64,000 nucleotides of DNA from Inonotus obliquus (taxonomy: Eukaryota; Basidiomycota; Agaricomycetes; Hymenochaetales; Hymenochaetaceae). The DNA lies in the NCBI GenBank assembly GCA_032164295.1, contig JAJHTX010000013.1:1116001-1180000 (forward strand), written 5' to 3'. Position numbers and translations under genes: made by a program. How positions within the stretch are numbered: the first letter of the stretch is position 1; every line of letters starts with the position of its first letter. A model generated the notes under the pieces. That model worked only from the letters and a program-made list of their open reading frames with translations, was not told where the DNA came from and did no database searches. Shown here in pieces: positions 25,001 to 35,095 of this stretch.

Positions 25001-25148
25001 GTTCAACTCCGGTCAGCCTTCAAACAGTATAAGCACGTTGGATTCCTATGTACTCACCTTTATTACCAGACGGGGCCCCCGAAGCGGTCGAAAGCCAGGT
25101 CAAGAATAACCCCAAGGCCAAGAGCACTCGACCACCAAACGGCAACAT
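22080..25148 (-). CDS. Secreted GH13 alpha-amylase with C-terminal CBM20 starch-binding domain
   Basis: Hydrolyses alpha-1,4-glucan links in starch outside the cell. Start at 25148 with a signal peptide ([18 protein letters not shown]). Then [34 protein letters not shown], the first conserved region [11 protein letters not shown], the nucleophile region [11 protein letters not shown], the acid region [10 protein letters not shown] with the general acid Glu, and VTNHDTER with the transition-state Asp. After the barrel come [21 protein letters not shown] and SYCDV of the C domain, then a CBM20 module: [39 protein letters not shown] and VWESDPNRS, ending TTTWR at 22080. The architecture matches bacterial-type (GH13_32-like) amylases known from fungi. 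There are many short introns, one holding a 19-G run. All catalytic residues are present. Copiotrophic, glucose-repressed regulation is likely by family but not shown here. Confidence 0.9.
22439..22457. repeat. Homopolymer run of 19 G in an amylase intron
   Basis: Uninterrupted G run on the plus strand inside the intron that separates the NDA and IPLSAA coding segments of the CBM20 module. Length may vary between strains or be a sequencing uncertainty. Confidence 0.9.
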
Positions 25149-26527
25149 CAGTACGACTTCCCAAAGTAGCCAGAAGGGATCAAAGTCCACGATATCATGG
25201 CTGGATGTCAGCCCAAACACTACATATATCTTTCTCCTTCATCGGCTAGCCAATTGGCTGACCGAAACGGAGAAATCCTTGCTGGCAATTTTTCAAAGTG
25301 AAAATAATGCTTCCATATGCTGGACCCCTCGGTGGGAGAACTGCGCCATGGTCACAGGTTCGAAGGAATCGAAACACGATATATACGAAACAGTCTTGCA
25401 TGTGCTCGATTAACAAGGGAATTGAGATATTCGCTAATCACATGCCTTGTACGTTCCATGGCATGGACAGACGAAACGGTGTGATCGTCGAGAGGGTTTG
25501 CATCCGTATTAACCGCGTACGCACTGCTCGTTCCTTACTTACGATCATCTTGATGTATGTGGAGCATAGCATAGGTAAACGCAAATTGCCAGCATTGCAA
25601 TGAGCACATGTAGGGATACGGAAGCATCGGTATCGGAAGCAAACACCGTTCTTTCTAAATCTCCCATCATGATCGCAACAGCTGGGAAGGTCGAGAATAT
25701 TCAAATCGTATTTATATGACGACCCTGTATCGAGCGAGAATGTATCAGGAGGTTAAGCATATGGGCGGAAAAACTTGAATGAAGATAAAGCTTACGGCAG
25801 TCTGCGTTTCCACAGGTGATAAACCTGCGGATCCTTCCAGTCTGACTTCGTTTCTCAAGGTACCGGCGGAGTACCGTCCGGATGATGAATGATGATCATG
25901 GAGTTCCTGCGGGGTTCATGAATGCTCCACAGAAGTAGGGGGGTTCGATAAGAAATAGGCGTCTCAGTATAGATATCGCTCTTTTCCGCAATGGAACATT
26001 CATTCCCTTGGACTTGAGACCCCGTCCGACCATCATTTCAATTCCGTCATAGCAGACATACTTCCATTGCCTCAATCACGGACACATAGCTGGTGCAGTA
26101 TAACGAGCGACTCTTTACACAGTGCGAAGCCGCATATCGACTCATTCAAACAAGTATCAATGTCGCCTTGCCAGTTCCCTTATTAAGGTACAGTATTCTC
26201 AGCGATGGGATAGGCAGATATTGAAGAAGCTTCTGCGCACCTTTTGGAACAAACTTCTTCTGCCCATGTCGCCAATCGCGGGAGAATATAATTAATAGAT
26301 GATGGAGGAATTCCTCCCCAGGTTCCGCGTGACTGGATCTGGTCTTCTTCGACCTGAAAAAGTTGCCGACGTAGTTATATCCCTCCAGTTTTGATAGTGC
26401 TGTGCTTTGCGGATTGCTTTCGGTGCCGATCGATGCTGTCAGAATATCTTAAAGGAAAGTGATTTTGGATTCGATCGGTATTCACTACGAACATGTGCTG
26501 CGGAATGCAGAACCTGGATCAGTACGC
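25149..26527. other. 1.4 kb promoter side of the amylase gene, no gene
   Basis: Lies upstream of the amylase start and downstream of the flavin oxidoreductase stop. A TATAT stretch at about 25225 (minus orientation) sits roughly 75 bases upstream of the amylase ATG and could be its TATA box. Short frames only. Confidence 0.5.
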
Positions 26528-27904
26528 CTACTGAACAATGCCCGAAACTTTATTTCTCCACTCCTTGAACTTCGCCTCGACATCTGCATCAGCGAATGAG
26601 TAATCATTGTAGCCCTCGGCTTCACAGATAAGATAGAATGTCGCTCGGTTATACGGAGTCCAAGGAATATCTTTCTTTATTCTCATCGGTAGATCAGGCT
26701 AGTGACAATGACATCGATTAATACCGGAGTCTGCCTGATCACAAGATAAGTTGGACGTGCACTCACGTTTGAAATATAGTATCGCCCGAAAGCAACAAGG
26801 TCCCCAGTCTCCTCTGACACTTTCAGAGCGTCCTTCGCTGTGTATCCACCGGCAACCATAAACACTGAACCGTCCTTCTCACTGTTAGGTCCCTTCCATA
26901 TGGCGCGTAGGAAGTCGAGAGTTTCACCGATGCGTGGTATGCGGTCGTTCACACCTGCGACGCGTGGTTCGACGATGTGGAGGTATGAAAATCGCGGATA
27001 TGCCTCCCGGATACGACTAACGAGGTAGGCGAAAGTGGGGTGTGGGTGTTCCATACCCATGTCTAACGTCACAATATTATATCAGAGATCGGTACAGGGG
27101 ACAATTGAGTCTATACCCACCTCGATGGTCGGCAAATGGGCTTAGGCGAAGTGCGGTCCTCTCTTCCCCAACAACTTCTGTAACTTTCTTCAAGATTTCG
27201 AGGACAAAACGAGTCCGATTCTCAATCTTCCCACCCCACATGTCGGTTCGCTTGTTACACGTGTCCTTCGTGAACTGATCAATAAGGTACCCATGCGCAC
27301 CATGTATCTCGACCCCATCAAAACCAGCGAGGTATACCGCATTGTGTGCCGCCTGACTGAACAGCTCGATATACTCGAGTATTTCTTCATGTGTCAAAGG
27401 ACGAGGATTTATCCCATCCTTCCTATCGGATAGAGGGATGTCGGATGAGGATACAAGTGGGTATGGTCCTCCAGGGTTCTGTGGACAGTCGGGCTGTGCA
27501 AGTATTGCAGGTTCAGCTGCTCGGCCCATAGCCCAAAGCTGAAGGTAAATGTAAGATCCATGAGCATGTACGGCGTCAACAACCTTAACCTATAGTCAGA
27601 TACAAAAGCAGAAGAGAAAGGTACGACATAGACTTGCCTTCTTCCATCCTTCAATGTGTGCTTCGTTCCATATTCCTGGTACATTCGCAAGACCACCAGC
27701 TTTGGGAGCGACAGGTGTCGCCTCAGCAATGAGAAGCGTACCCGGTACGCTTGCACGTTGGGCGTAATGCTCCACCATCAGATCCGTTGGAACGTGTGCA
27801 TAATCAGCACGAAAACGCGTGAGAGGCGCGAGGACTACTCGGTGAGCGAGGTTGAGGTCCCCAACACGAACAGGTTGAAAGAGCTTTGCATCTGAATGCG
27901 CCAT
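26528..27904 (-). CDS. NADH:flavin oxidoreductase, old yellow enzyme family (paralog 1)
   Basis: FMN-dependent ene-reductase of the OYE family, reducing activated C=C bonds with NADPH or NADH. Start at 27904: AKLFQPVRVGDLNLAHRVVL, then APLTRFRAD, YYAQRAS-type motif [30 protein letters not shown], and the substrate-binding pair in [15 protein letters not shown] (His and His/Asn position). KRTDMWGGKIENRTRF and AFGRYYISN (phosphate-binding) follow, ending with FADADVEAKF and a stop at 26528. About 375 residues in several exons; the intron positions agree with those of the paralog at 51315. Complete, with no broken motif seen. The physiological substrate is unknown; secondary-metabolite or xenobiotic reduction is typical. 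Confidence 0.9.
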
Positions 27905-28274
27905 CTCTACGAGAACAGTAGTAATCAGATGTTGCTGGTACGCTAGTGATCAATGACCTTACCCAGCGAAGCTATCGAAGGTGTTTCTCCCTCTTACTCA
28001 TCCAGCCTACTCTTTTCAAGTTGCTCAGGCAATTTATAGCACGATACGGTCCGGTGCACCTGCGGAAAAGCCATTATGCCTCCAGGGACGAGTGTCATCA
28101 CAGTCGTTCATGCTCATCGACTGAATAGTAACTGAGTCTGTAATAACGTCGGGTTGAAGGATTGGTAGTAAGTTGAGTATCGAGTCGTTCGCGTTCAAAG
28201 CAGCAAGCAAGAACAATAACCGGTAATTTCTATTTTAAGATAATAGATAAAATATACTTTAACATTAAAGCAGC

Positions 28275-28374
28275 GGCCGCATGGCCTAATGGTTAAGGCG
28301 TCTGACTTCGATTGTCTTTCTAACCCTAGACCGTAGCTATCAGGAGACTGCAGGTTCAAGTCCTGCTGTGGTCG
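28275..28374 (+). tRNA. tRNA-Arg (anticodon TCG) with a 27-nt intron
   Basis: The acceptor stem GGCCGCA (28275-28281) pairs with TGTGGTC (28367-28373), with G as discriminator. The D stem is GCCT/AGGC, the anticodon stem TCTGA/TCAGG, and the T arm GCAGG-TTCAAGT-CCTGC. The anticodon TCG is at 28308-28310. The intron 28312-28338 starts one base after the anticodon, the canonical position in eukaryotic tRNAs. The mature length is 73 nt. CCA is not encoded, and a T-run follows the gene (28376 onward), as expected for Pol III. Confidence 0.95.
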
Positions 28375-28775
28375 TCTTTTTCTAGCTGGTTTTTTTTCTT
28401 ATCTTATTTATTTCTGTAGCAGTGATGAAATTGATGATTCAATCAGAGTGCACGTGAGCATATTCGGAAGAAGTTTATCCAGGTAACGTCAGCAGTCATT
28501 GCTCAGCACCTTCCCAATACGATAGCAGTTTCTCTTGTGGCACTCCCGCCGACTCGGTGGGCTTATAAATGCAATCATGGCTACCCCACATACTCATAAG
28601 CAACGTCCCCATCTCCGTCCACTTGCAAGCAGCCGGTTTGAGGCCAACGGGTATAAGAAGCGTAAGGTCTTTGTCTAATTCTCTTCCTCGAAAACCGCTT
28701 TTGGGAAGGTCCAGGACGCTCTATCGTATTGAAACTCTCATTGGGTTTTTTTTACAAGGAAGATTCGGACGTGGT

Positions 28776-30080
28776 ATGGCGAGTAACGCGCAGGCGAAGA
28801 TTAAGATTGATGTGACTTCGGTACGCTCGGTTTCTTTAATGGAAAAGGGAACAGCGCTGATTGTTTTATATTGATTTGTACGTTTGATTTATATGTGATT
28901 GTGATAGGACTCGATTTGTCCGTTTTGCTTCATTGGAAAACGGAAGTTGGATCGTGCTATTGGGATTGCGAAGGAAAGAGGGTTGAAGGTTGATTTTGAG
29001 GTTGAGTTTCATCCGTTTCTTTTGGATCCTACGTTGCGTGAAGATGAGTGAGTACTGAATATCGCGAGTAATTGGGATTGCGTCATATTCGAATCGGATG
29101 ATGAACCCCCGTCCCGGAATTGGTGTACTAACACTGCGTTTGTCCCTTATTTCCTGTTCGGTTTCTACTAGAGCTGAAGATAAGAGAACGCGTTATCACC
29201 GGAAGTTCGGGAAGGAGCGGTTCGATACGATGGAGAAGATGATGGTTGGTCGTGGGAAGGAGGTTGGGATTAATTTGTGAGTATACTGAGTATTTTGGAT
29301 TCGACTTGTTGATTGACGTGTTCTAGTTCTTACGGTGGCAAAGTCAGACAAACGACCGAGTATGCATGCATAGATTAGTGGAATGTTTATGGTCTAGTGA
29401 CTTTAGTTGGTGGTTTGTGCAGCTCGCACAGGCTACTTGCATTAGCTTACGAGAAAGGCGGTCAAGAGTTGCAGTTAAATCTGGTTGTAAGCTCCTCAAT
29501 TTACTCTCCTGGCTTTTACACTCACGCGTCATTTTAGGAAAAACTCTTCAACGGATATTTCGAGCGCGAGCAAGGTATGCGTCTCCACCACAATGCGAAG
29601 ACTCACCTTTTTCTCACATATATGATAGATATAGGAGACAGGGACTTCCTGGCTTCTCAAGTAGTCTCTGCTGGCCTGTTCCCAAGCGAGGACGAAGCGA
29701 AAGTCTGGCTCGCAACCGACGCGAAAAGAGAGGTCAGTCTTCTTTCTTTCACTTGAAACTAAGCAACTCAGTCTGACGTCAACTAATCGCTCTTGTCCAA
29801 TTACAGGAGGTCCAGCGTGGTATTTTGAAAGCCCAAGCAATGGGAATAACCGGTGTACCGTTCTTTGTTTTCAACAACGTAAGCTTTTGCACCCCATCGC
29901 GCAATTTATGCGCCCAATTTTGATCCTGATTTTGATTTTGATTAACCCCTTTTTCGGGATTAGAAATATGCGATTTCTGGAGCGGAAGAGTCGGAGCTGT
30001 TCGTTCAAGTCTTTGAGCGCATCCTTGGACAGCCGGGTGTATCCCAACCTGAACGCGTGTCGGGTGATCTTGCTTGCTAA
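28776..30080 (+). CDS. DsbA/FrnE-like thiol oxidoreductase
   Basis: Thioredoxin-fold protein of the DsbA family, FrnE/2-hydroxychromene-isomerase-like branch. Start at 28776 (MASNAQAKIKIDVTS); an upstream in-frame ATG at 28569 would add a basic, possibly targeting leader but is less likely. Exon 2 begins DSICPFCFIGKRKLD with the redox CPFC motif, followed by FHPFLLDPTLRE, RYHRKFGKERFDTMEKMM, HRLLALAYEKGG, LFNGYFEREQDIGD, then the cis-Pro segment AMGITGVPFFVFNN and KYAISGAEESELF. The stop is at 30080. Every landmark of the family is present and in order, with five or more short introns. It probably acts in disulfide or glutathione-linked redox chemistry; its substrate cannot be inferred. Confidence 0.88.
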
Positions 30081-31384
30081 TGATGTGGAATGGCGAACGC
30101 GAAATGTTGGCTGATAGCGCTAGCAGTAAGCGGCAATTGACTGGATTCTTGTGTGATTGCCTGTACGATACTTTGTCGGATCGTATCTTCGCTCGATACC
30201 TCTATAGGATAAAGTGAACAGACCGTCGGATATTCTGCGTACATGCATTCTATTCTTCGATATCTATCTATTGAAGTAAGGTTTATCTAAATATAATAAA
30301 GACGAAGATAGGTATGGCAACGGATTCAATATCGAAACAACCCAACGAAAATACTTGGGTGTTCGTTCGGCAAGGCCGTACTACTAACGGATATGATGCA
30401 AAGCGGTGTTACCCCAGATTTCTTTTAGCGCTCGGTCGATGGTATGCCGATGAACCGACTGACATATAGCCTGTCTCAGCTCCTTGGTAATGGTATCTGC
30501 GCGCAATGATGGCATAGTTGAGCTACACGAGCAATGTTTAGTTGTTACAACCGAAAGTAAGTTATGTCCTTGGCATGCTCAATAAGAAGCCGCAGCAGTG
30601 CGATAATGATGCTGTGAGACTTGAGTTCGAGAACATCCGCAAGAGATAACGCGCGGTTCCTTGCCGTGATAACTAATTGTAATTAGAATGTAGCCTTCAC
30701 GCACGTTTCGGTGACACACACAAGCGGGTAAATTGTGAGTAGGGGAATGAATGAATGATACTGAGAACGAGAAAGACGATACCGGCGGCCAGGTAAAGGG
30801 ACTAGATGAGTAAGCAGCTAAAGAAGAAAGTCGACTAAAGAAAAAAACTATTGTCACGTGCGCCTTACTTTCCGTAGTTATTTTCAAAGTCCGATATAAT
30901 TTTGGGAACACGGCGGCGACTGGAGCAGATTCAGAGGGGTACCAGTACATTTCAGGCGGACACGACCACGATTCCTATCCTTCATCCCCAGCGTCCACCA
31001 TGCATCTCTAAGCGCTCTCAGCTCTCTTGCTCGCATCCTCCACAATATGCTTTAATATCATCCTGCCTTCAGCATAGCGAAGCTCCTCCGTCGGTGTGCT
31101 GTACTCCTCTGAGCGAGGTCTCGTCTCGTGCTACTTTGTCCAACTTTTCCACTTTCCTCTTTGTACTCTCTCCCCTCTTCTCCTCCTACACCCTCGACCC
31201 TACTTCCTCATCAACAACTCAAGTGTATTGCGATTACATATTTTTGTTCTCGGTGTGGTCTGCCACAAACTGCATGCACCGAAGGTACTATCTGCCTATC
31301 GTCAACGAACAACTTACACGACCCACGCTCCTTCCGCGCACCCATTTGTCAACCTCGTGGCACGTCGTAACAACCTGAGCCACC
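30081..31384. other. Intergenic and CT-rich leader, no gene
   Basis: 3' flank of the FrnE-like gene, then a promoter and a strongly pyrimidine-rich leader (about 31,030-31,380) that precedes the C2H2 gene at 31385. No tRNA or coding signal seen. Confidence 0.55.
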
Positions 31385-33427
31385 ATGTCCGCTGTGTCGG
31401 AGAACCCTCCGATGTCCGGACTTTCTGCGTTATTCAGCTTGTCTGACGCTGCGGCACAGGTGCCGCCGATGCCCGTGTCGGCCATGGAACATGCGAAACT
31501 GACAAAGGACTCAAAGGACCTTGCGTCGGGGAAGAATGGTTCCCATGGTCCCAAGCATCGTCGTCTGAGCTCGACGGGACAGACAAGGCGGCGGATGAGC
31601 GACGCTCGGGACGCTGTGACAAGACCCGCGTACGTTTCCCACAATTCATAACGTTATGCAAAGCAAAGTAATTCATGTCTTTCTTTCTGTCTATTATATC
31701 CTCCGTCTTCATATTCGGTTCTGTGGACACATTAGTCCTGCGAACTTGTCTGCGGCGTCTGCTTTGGCGTCGCTATCTTCGCTTTCGTTAACACCCTCCG
31801 GAATCAGTTCTCATGGCCATAACTTGCACAGCCACCCACAACAAACACGCGGCCGTTCTCAGGCTAATATTAGTAAGCAGTCCATATTGAAATTTCTGCG
31901 TCAGATATTTTTCTTATTCGACGTCATTTTTACATAGACCAGCCATCGCTTGCACCAGGCTCAGTCGGCTCACAGGGCGCCGCGGGTGCACTTGCGTCGT
32001 CAGTGCCTGAGACGTGCTTTGCGCAGGACATGGCGTCAAGCGTCGCAGATGATATTGAGGTCGATGTCGAGGACTTTGATGATGGCGCGTCTGTTGCAGA
32101 AAGCGTGGCAACGCGTGCAACCGACAAGAAGTCTGGTAAGGCTGTGAAAGTGAAGAAACGTGGCACGATCTTTCAGTGTGAGAGTTGTTCAAAGGTGTGT
32201 AAATTTCTATAACTTTGCTATTTTAGTCTAACTTTTTTTATTTGTTCAGGTATACAGACATCCGTCCTGCTTGATTAAACACCGTTGGGAACATACACCT
32301 CAGTGGCGCGAAGCGAGCAAGTTTATGCTGTCAAAGCATCAGCAAGTTCAAGTGCTCGAGGTATGTCTCCGAATTTGTTATTTACGATCAATTCTATTTA
32401 TGTACATCGCTAGGCGGCAGCTATACTCTACACTGGATCGTCTCTACCCGATGACAAGTCATACTGGCCGTCCTTCGTGTCTAATGGCGTCGTTCCGCCC
32501 CCGTCAGCCGAGAACACGCAAGGCATGGAAGGACATTCGGCAGTGACGGGAGCGCGTTCAAGCAAGATATCCTCGTCCTTCCCTGGTACCCACCTCATCA
32601 GCTCCTCCGTCCCTGTACGCCCGCAGGCTGCACATCTCAATCGGACTCGATCAGGCTCGGTCACATCTACAGGGTCTGCCGGTCCTCGCATGCATGATTT
32701 CGCCGTTCAGGGTGGAATCACGCTGATCAGGCCTGGTCTACTCGCCCAGCCAACTACAACAACTACTCCCGCCGTTCGCGTGGACGGAACAGTTTCACCA
32801 TATGCCGATGAAGATGTTGAGATCAAGGATGAGAAGGAACAGACTGATACGCCTACACATATTCAAGTCGTATCACCATCCAAACCTCAACCAATGTCGG
32901 TTCCTCAGAACAATACTTCCGGCAGCCGTGGCAACTTCCTAGCATACCGTGATGCCGGATCCGTACTTTCAGCGTCTGGATTTTCGGTTGAGAGTGGTTC
33001 TGTCTCTGCGTCGATTGCACATTCTGGAGGGTGGTCACTTCCACGTTCGGATATGCGTTCTTGTAGTGTTACTCGTTCGTTTTCTGGTTCGCGTTCAGAA
33101 GACGAAGAAGAAGATGCACCGCGCTCTGCGCATGGTGGGTCAGAAGAGGACGTGGACGTGGATGTTGACGTGGCAGATGCTCAACGAGACCGGTTTGACG
33201 GGGACTCTTCTTACGGTAGTTTTTCGGCTCCTGGTTTTGGATTTGCGAATCGGAGAGTGAAGGAGCCTGTTATCAAGGAAGAAGCGGATGATGATTGGGA
33301 GGATATGGATATGGAGGTAAGTTTTTTTCAGTCTGTGACTCGAGTGTTGTTACTATTCACTCACTCACTGCAACACTACCATTTGCGTGTGTTTTGTTTT
33401 GTTGTCTGTTGTCTTTTGTAGTTATGA
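31385..33427 (+). CDS. Single C2H2-finger regulatory protein
   Basis: Start at 31385 (MSAVSENPPMSGLSALFSLS), preceded by a CT-rich leader. Exons are joined at GTAC..TTAG, GTAAGC..ATAG and others; the last exon encodes only Leu and the stop (33422-33427). One zinc finger is present: FQCESCSK / VYRHPSCLIKHRWEHTPQW (C-x2-C-x12-H-x3-H). An intron splits it between the cysteines and the histidines. It is followed by REASKFMLSKHQQVQVLE and LPDDKSYWPSF, a conserved extension seen in fungal proteins of this kind. The remaining 300 residues are Ser/Pro-rich with acidic runs (EEDVDVDVDV, EEADDDWEDMDME). Likely a nuclear transcription regulator; targets are unknown. Confidence 0.82.
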
Positions 33428-33540
33428 AATGGATCAAGAATAACGAAGAATCAATCAAGTCAAGTCAATCAAATAGCAAATTGCAAATAGCAAATACGGC
33501 GGGAAACATTTATTTATTTATTGGTCTTTTTTTTCCTTCC

Positions 33541-33555
33541 TCTCCTCTCTCTCTC

Positions 33556-33587
<32 letters not shown>
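33541..33587. repeat. (CT)n / (CTGT)n microsatellite
   Basis: A CT run followed by about seven CTGT units, in the 3' flank of the C2H2 gene. Confidence 0.9.
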
Positions 33588-33883
33588 CTTGTCTATTTGT
33601 CCATTAGTTCATCAGTTCATCAGGCTATCTGGTTGTCAGGATATCTGGCTTTCTGTCCCTTCTGGTCGGCTTTCTTTTCAAAGGTACTTAGTCACTTAGT
33701 TACTTTCTCGTCGTCATCATTCTCCTCTCTATATTTCTTTCTATATGTTTCGGTGTGGTTTATTCTTTCTATTAGTAATACGAGCCTGATGACGGACTCG
33801 GAGGCAAGTTGAAGTCGAAGTATATATGTATGAATTTTGATCGTTGGTTTTACCCTTTTTTTGTGTTTGTGCGTTTGGTGACG

Positions 33884-33918
33884 GAGACCAGAAACCAGAG
33901 ACCAGAGACCAGAGACCA
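33884..33918. repeat. Short tandem repeat, 7-nt unit CCAGAGA
   Basis: Four consecutive near-perfect units of a 7-base repeat. Confidence 0.8.
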
Positions 33919-34100
33919 TCTTAGAGACGGTTTGAAATGGAAGGTGTGGATGGATGTGTCTTGTAGCGAACGATGAGGATGTACATATGTATATACGTAC
34001 TATGTAATCATGTTCTTCTTGAAATTTCAAATTTTGTCTTCTTTACGGTCTACTACTTCTACTAAATAGTTTGTCTTGGTTTGGAATATAATTGTACATT

Positions 34101-34128
34101 TTACTATCTTACTATCTTACTATCTTAC
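34101..34128. repeat. Short tandem repeat, unit TTACTATC
   Basis: Three and a half units of an 8-base repeat in AT-rich intergenic DNA. Confidence 0.8.
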
Positions 34129-35095
34129 TTTCATACCCGAATATCCGAGGATCCGATGTTGATGCATATGGTCCTCGTGTTTGGCTGACCGACTTGTATG
34201 TACATATGATTCCTTTTTCCTTGGTTTCTTCTCTTGTGAGTCTGATGAGTCTGGTTTCGGCTTCTCGTACAGTTATATTGCATTGTATTGGTTTTTCGAC
34301 CTACGTTCTTTTTTCTTTCTTTTTTGCTTTCTGCTTTCTGCGCGTCGTATTATGTAATTTGTCACTGGCGCTTGATGCTTGTCGTCTGTCGTCTGTCGTT
34401 CGTTATTCAGTTTGATTTGACTTGAATACCTAGTTGTAATGTAACAATTTCTTGTGATGCGTTTTATTTGAATCTTATTGTCTATATGGTTTTGGTATGT
34501 GAGGACGAAATGAAGCACAAGGCGAGCCAAGATAAGAGGAGACGAGACAAGAAAGGGGTGCGAGAGGGAAGTAAGAATGGACGGAAGGAGGGAAGGAAGG
34601 AAGTAAGGAGGAGGGTAGTAGTCTTTGTCAGACTTGCAGTTTGCTGAAAGGACAGTGACTACTGCACAATGTGAAATAGTAGCGAGCGACAAGGGTTCTG
34701 AGTATAAAGACTCGGACGAAAGAACCAGCCCGCGAAAGCACGTTCTGGACGATTAGGATGTTAGCGAAAGTAAGGTAAGACAAAGGCACTTGGACACTCG
34801 AAGGAAGGTGGATGGCTGGAATCGGATGTGTTATTTGTTATTACAAACAGAAAAGAGGAATAGGAAAATAGGGGGAGAGGTTGGAGAGATGGAAAGGAGT
34901 GTCAGGGTTGACGTTGGAAGGAAAGGAATAACTCGGGTAGAAGTTATACGATGAAAGGGACGGTGAGAAAGGAAAATGCAATGAGCGTGTACTTTGGACT
35001 TGATGGATATATAATGGAGTCGGTAACTCGGAAAGAGGGATAGCGCGAAAGGGACTCGATGGACTCGGTCGCAGGAGTAGCAACAAATGGCGAAG

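Larger units (their letters stand above)
33428..35095. other. Intergenic, simple-sequence rich
   Basis: Convergent 3' space between the C2H2 gene and the ABC transporter. Contains microsatellites and purine/pyrimidine-skewed stretches (34,500-35,000) that create long but meaningless frames. No gene. Confidence 0.6.

Noticed and set aside
25438..25704. 88-codon minus frame upstream of the amylase gene
   Set aside because: No motif, overlapping frames on the other strand, and position in the promoter region.
33541..34128. Short regular repeats as a CRISPR-like array
   Set aside because: Simple microsatellites with no spacers, in a eukaryotic genome.
34273..35086. Long minus-strand frames (139 and 81 codons)
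   Set aside because: Produced by purine/pyrimidine-skewed low-complexity DNA; translations are Ser/Pro/Leu-rich without structure.
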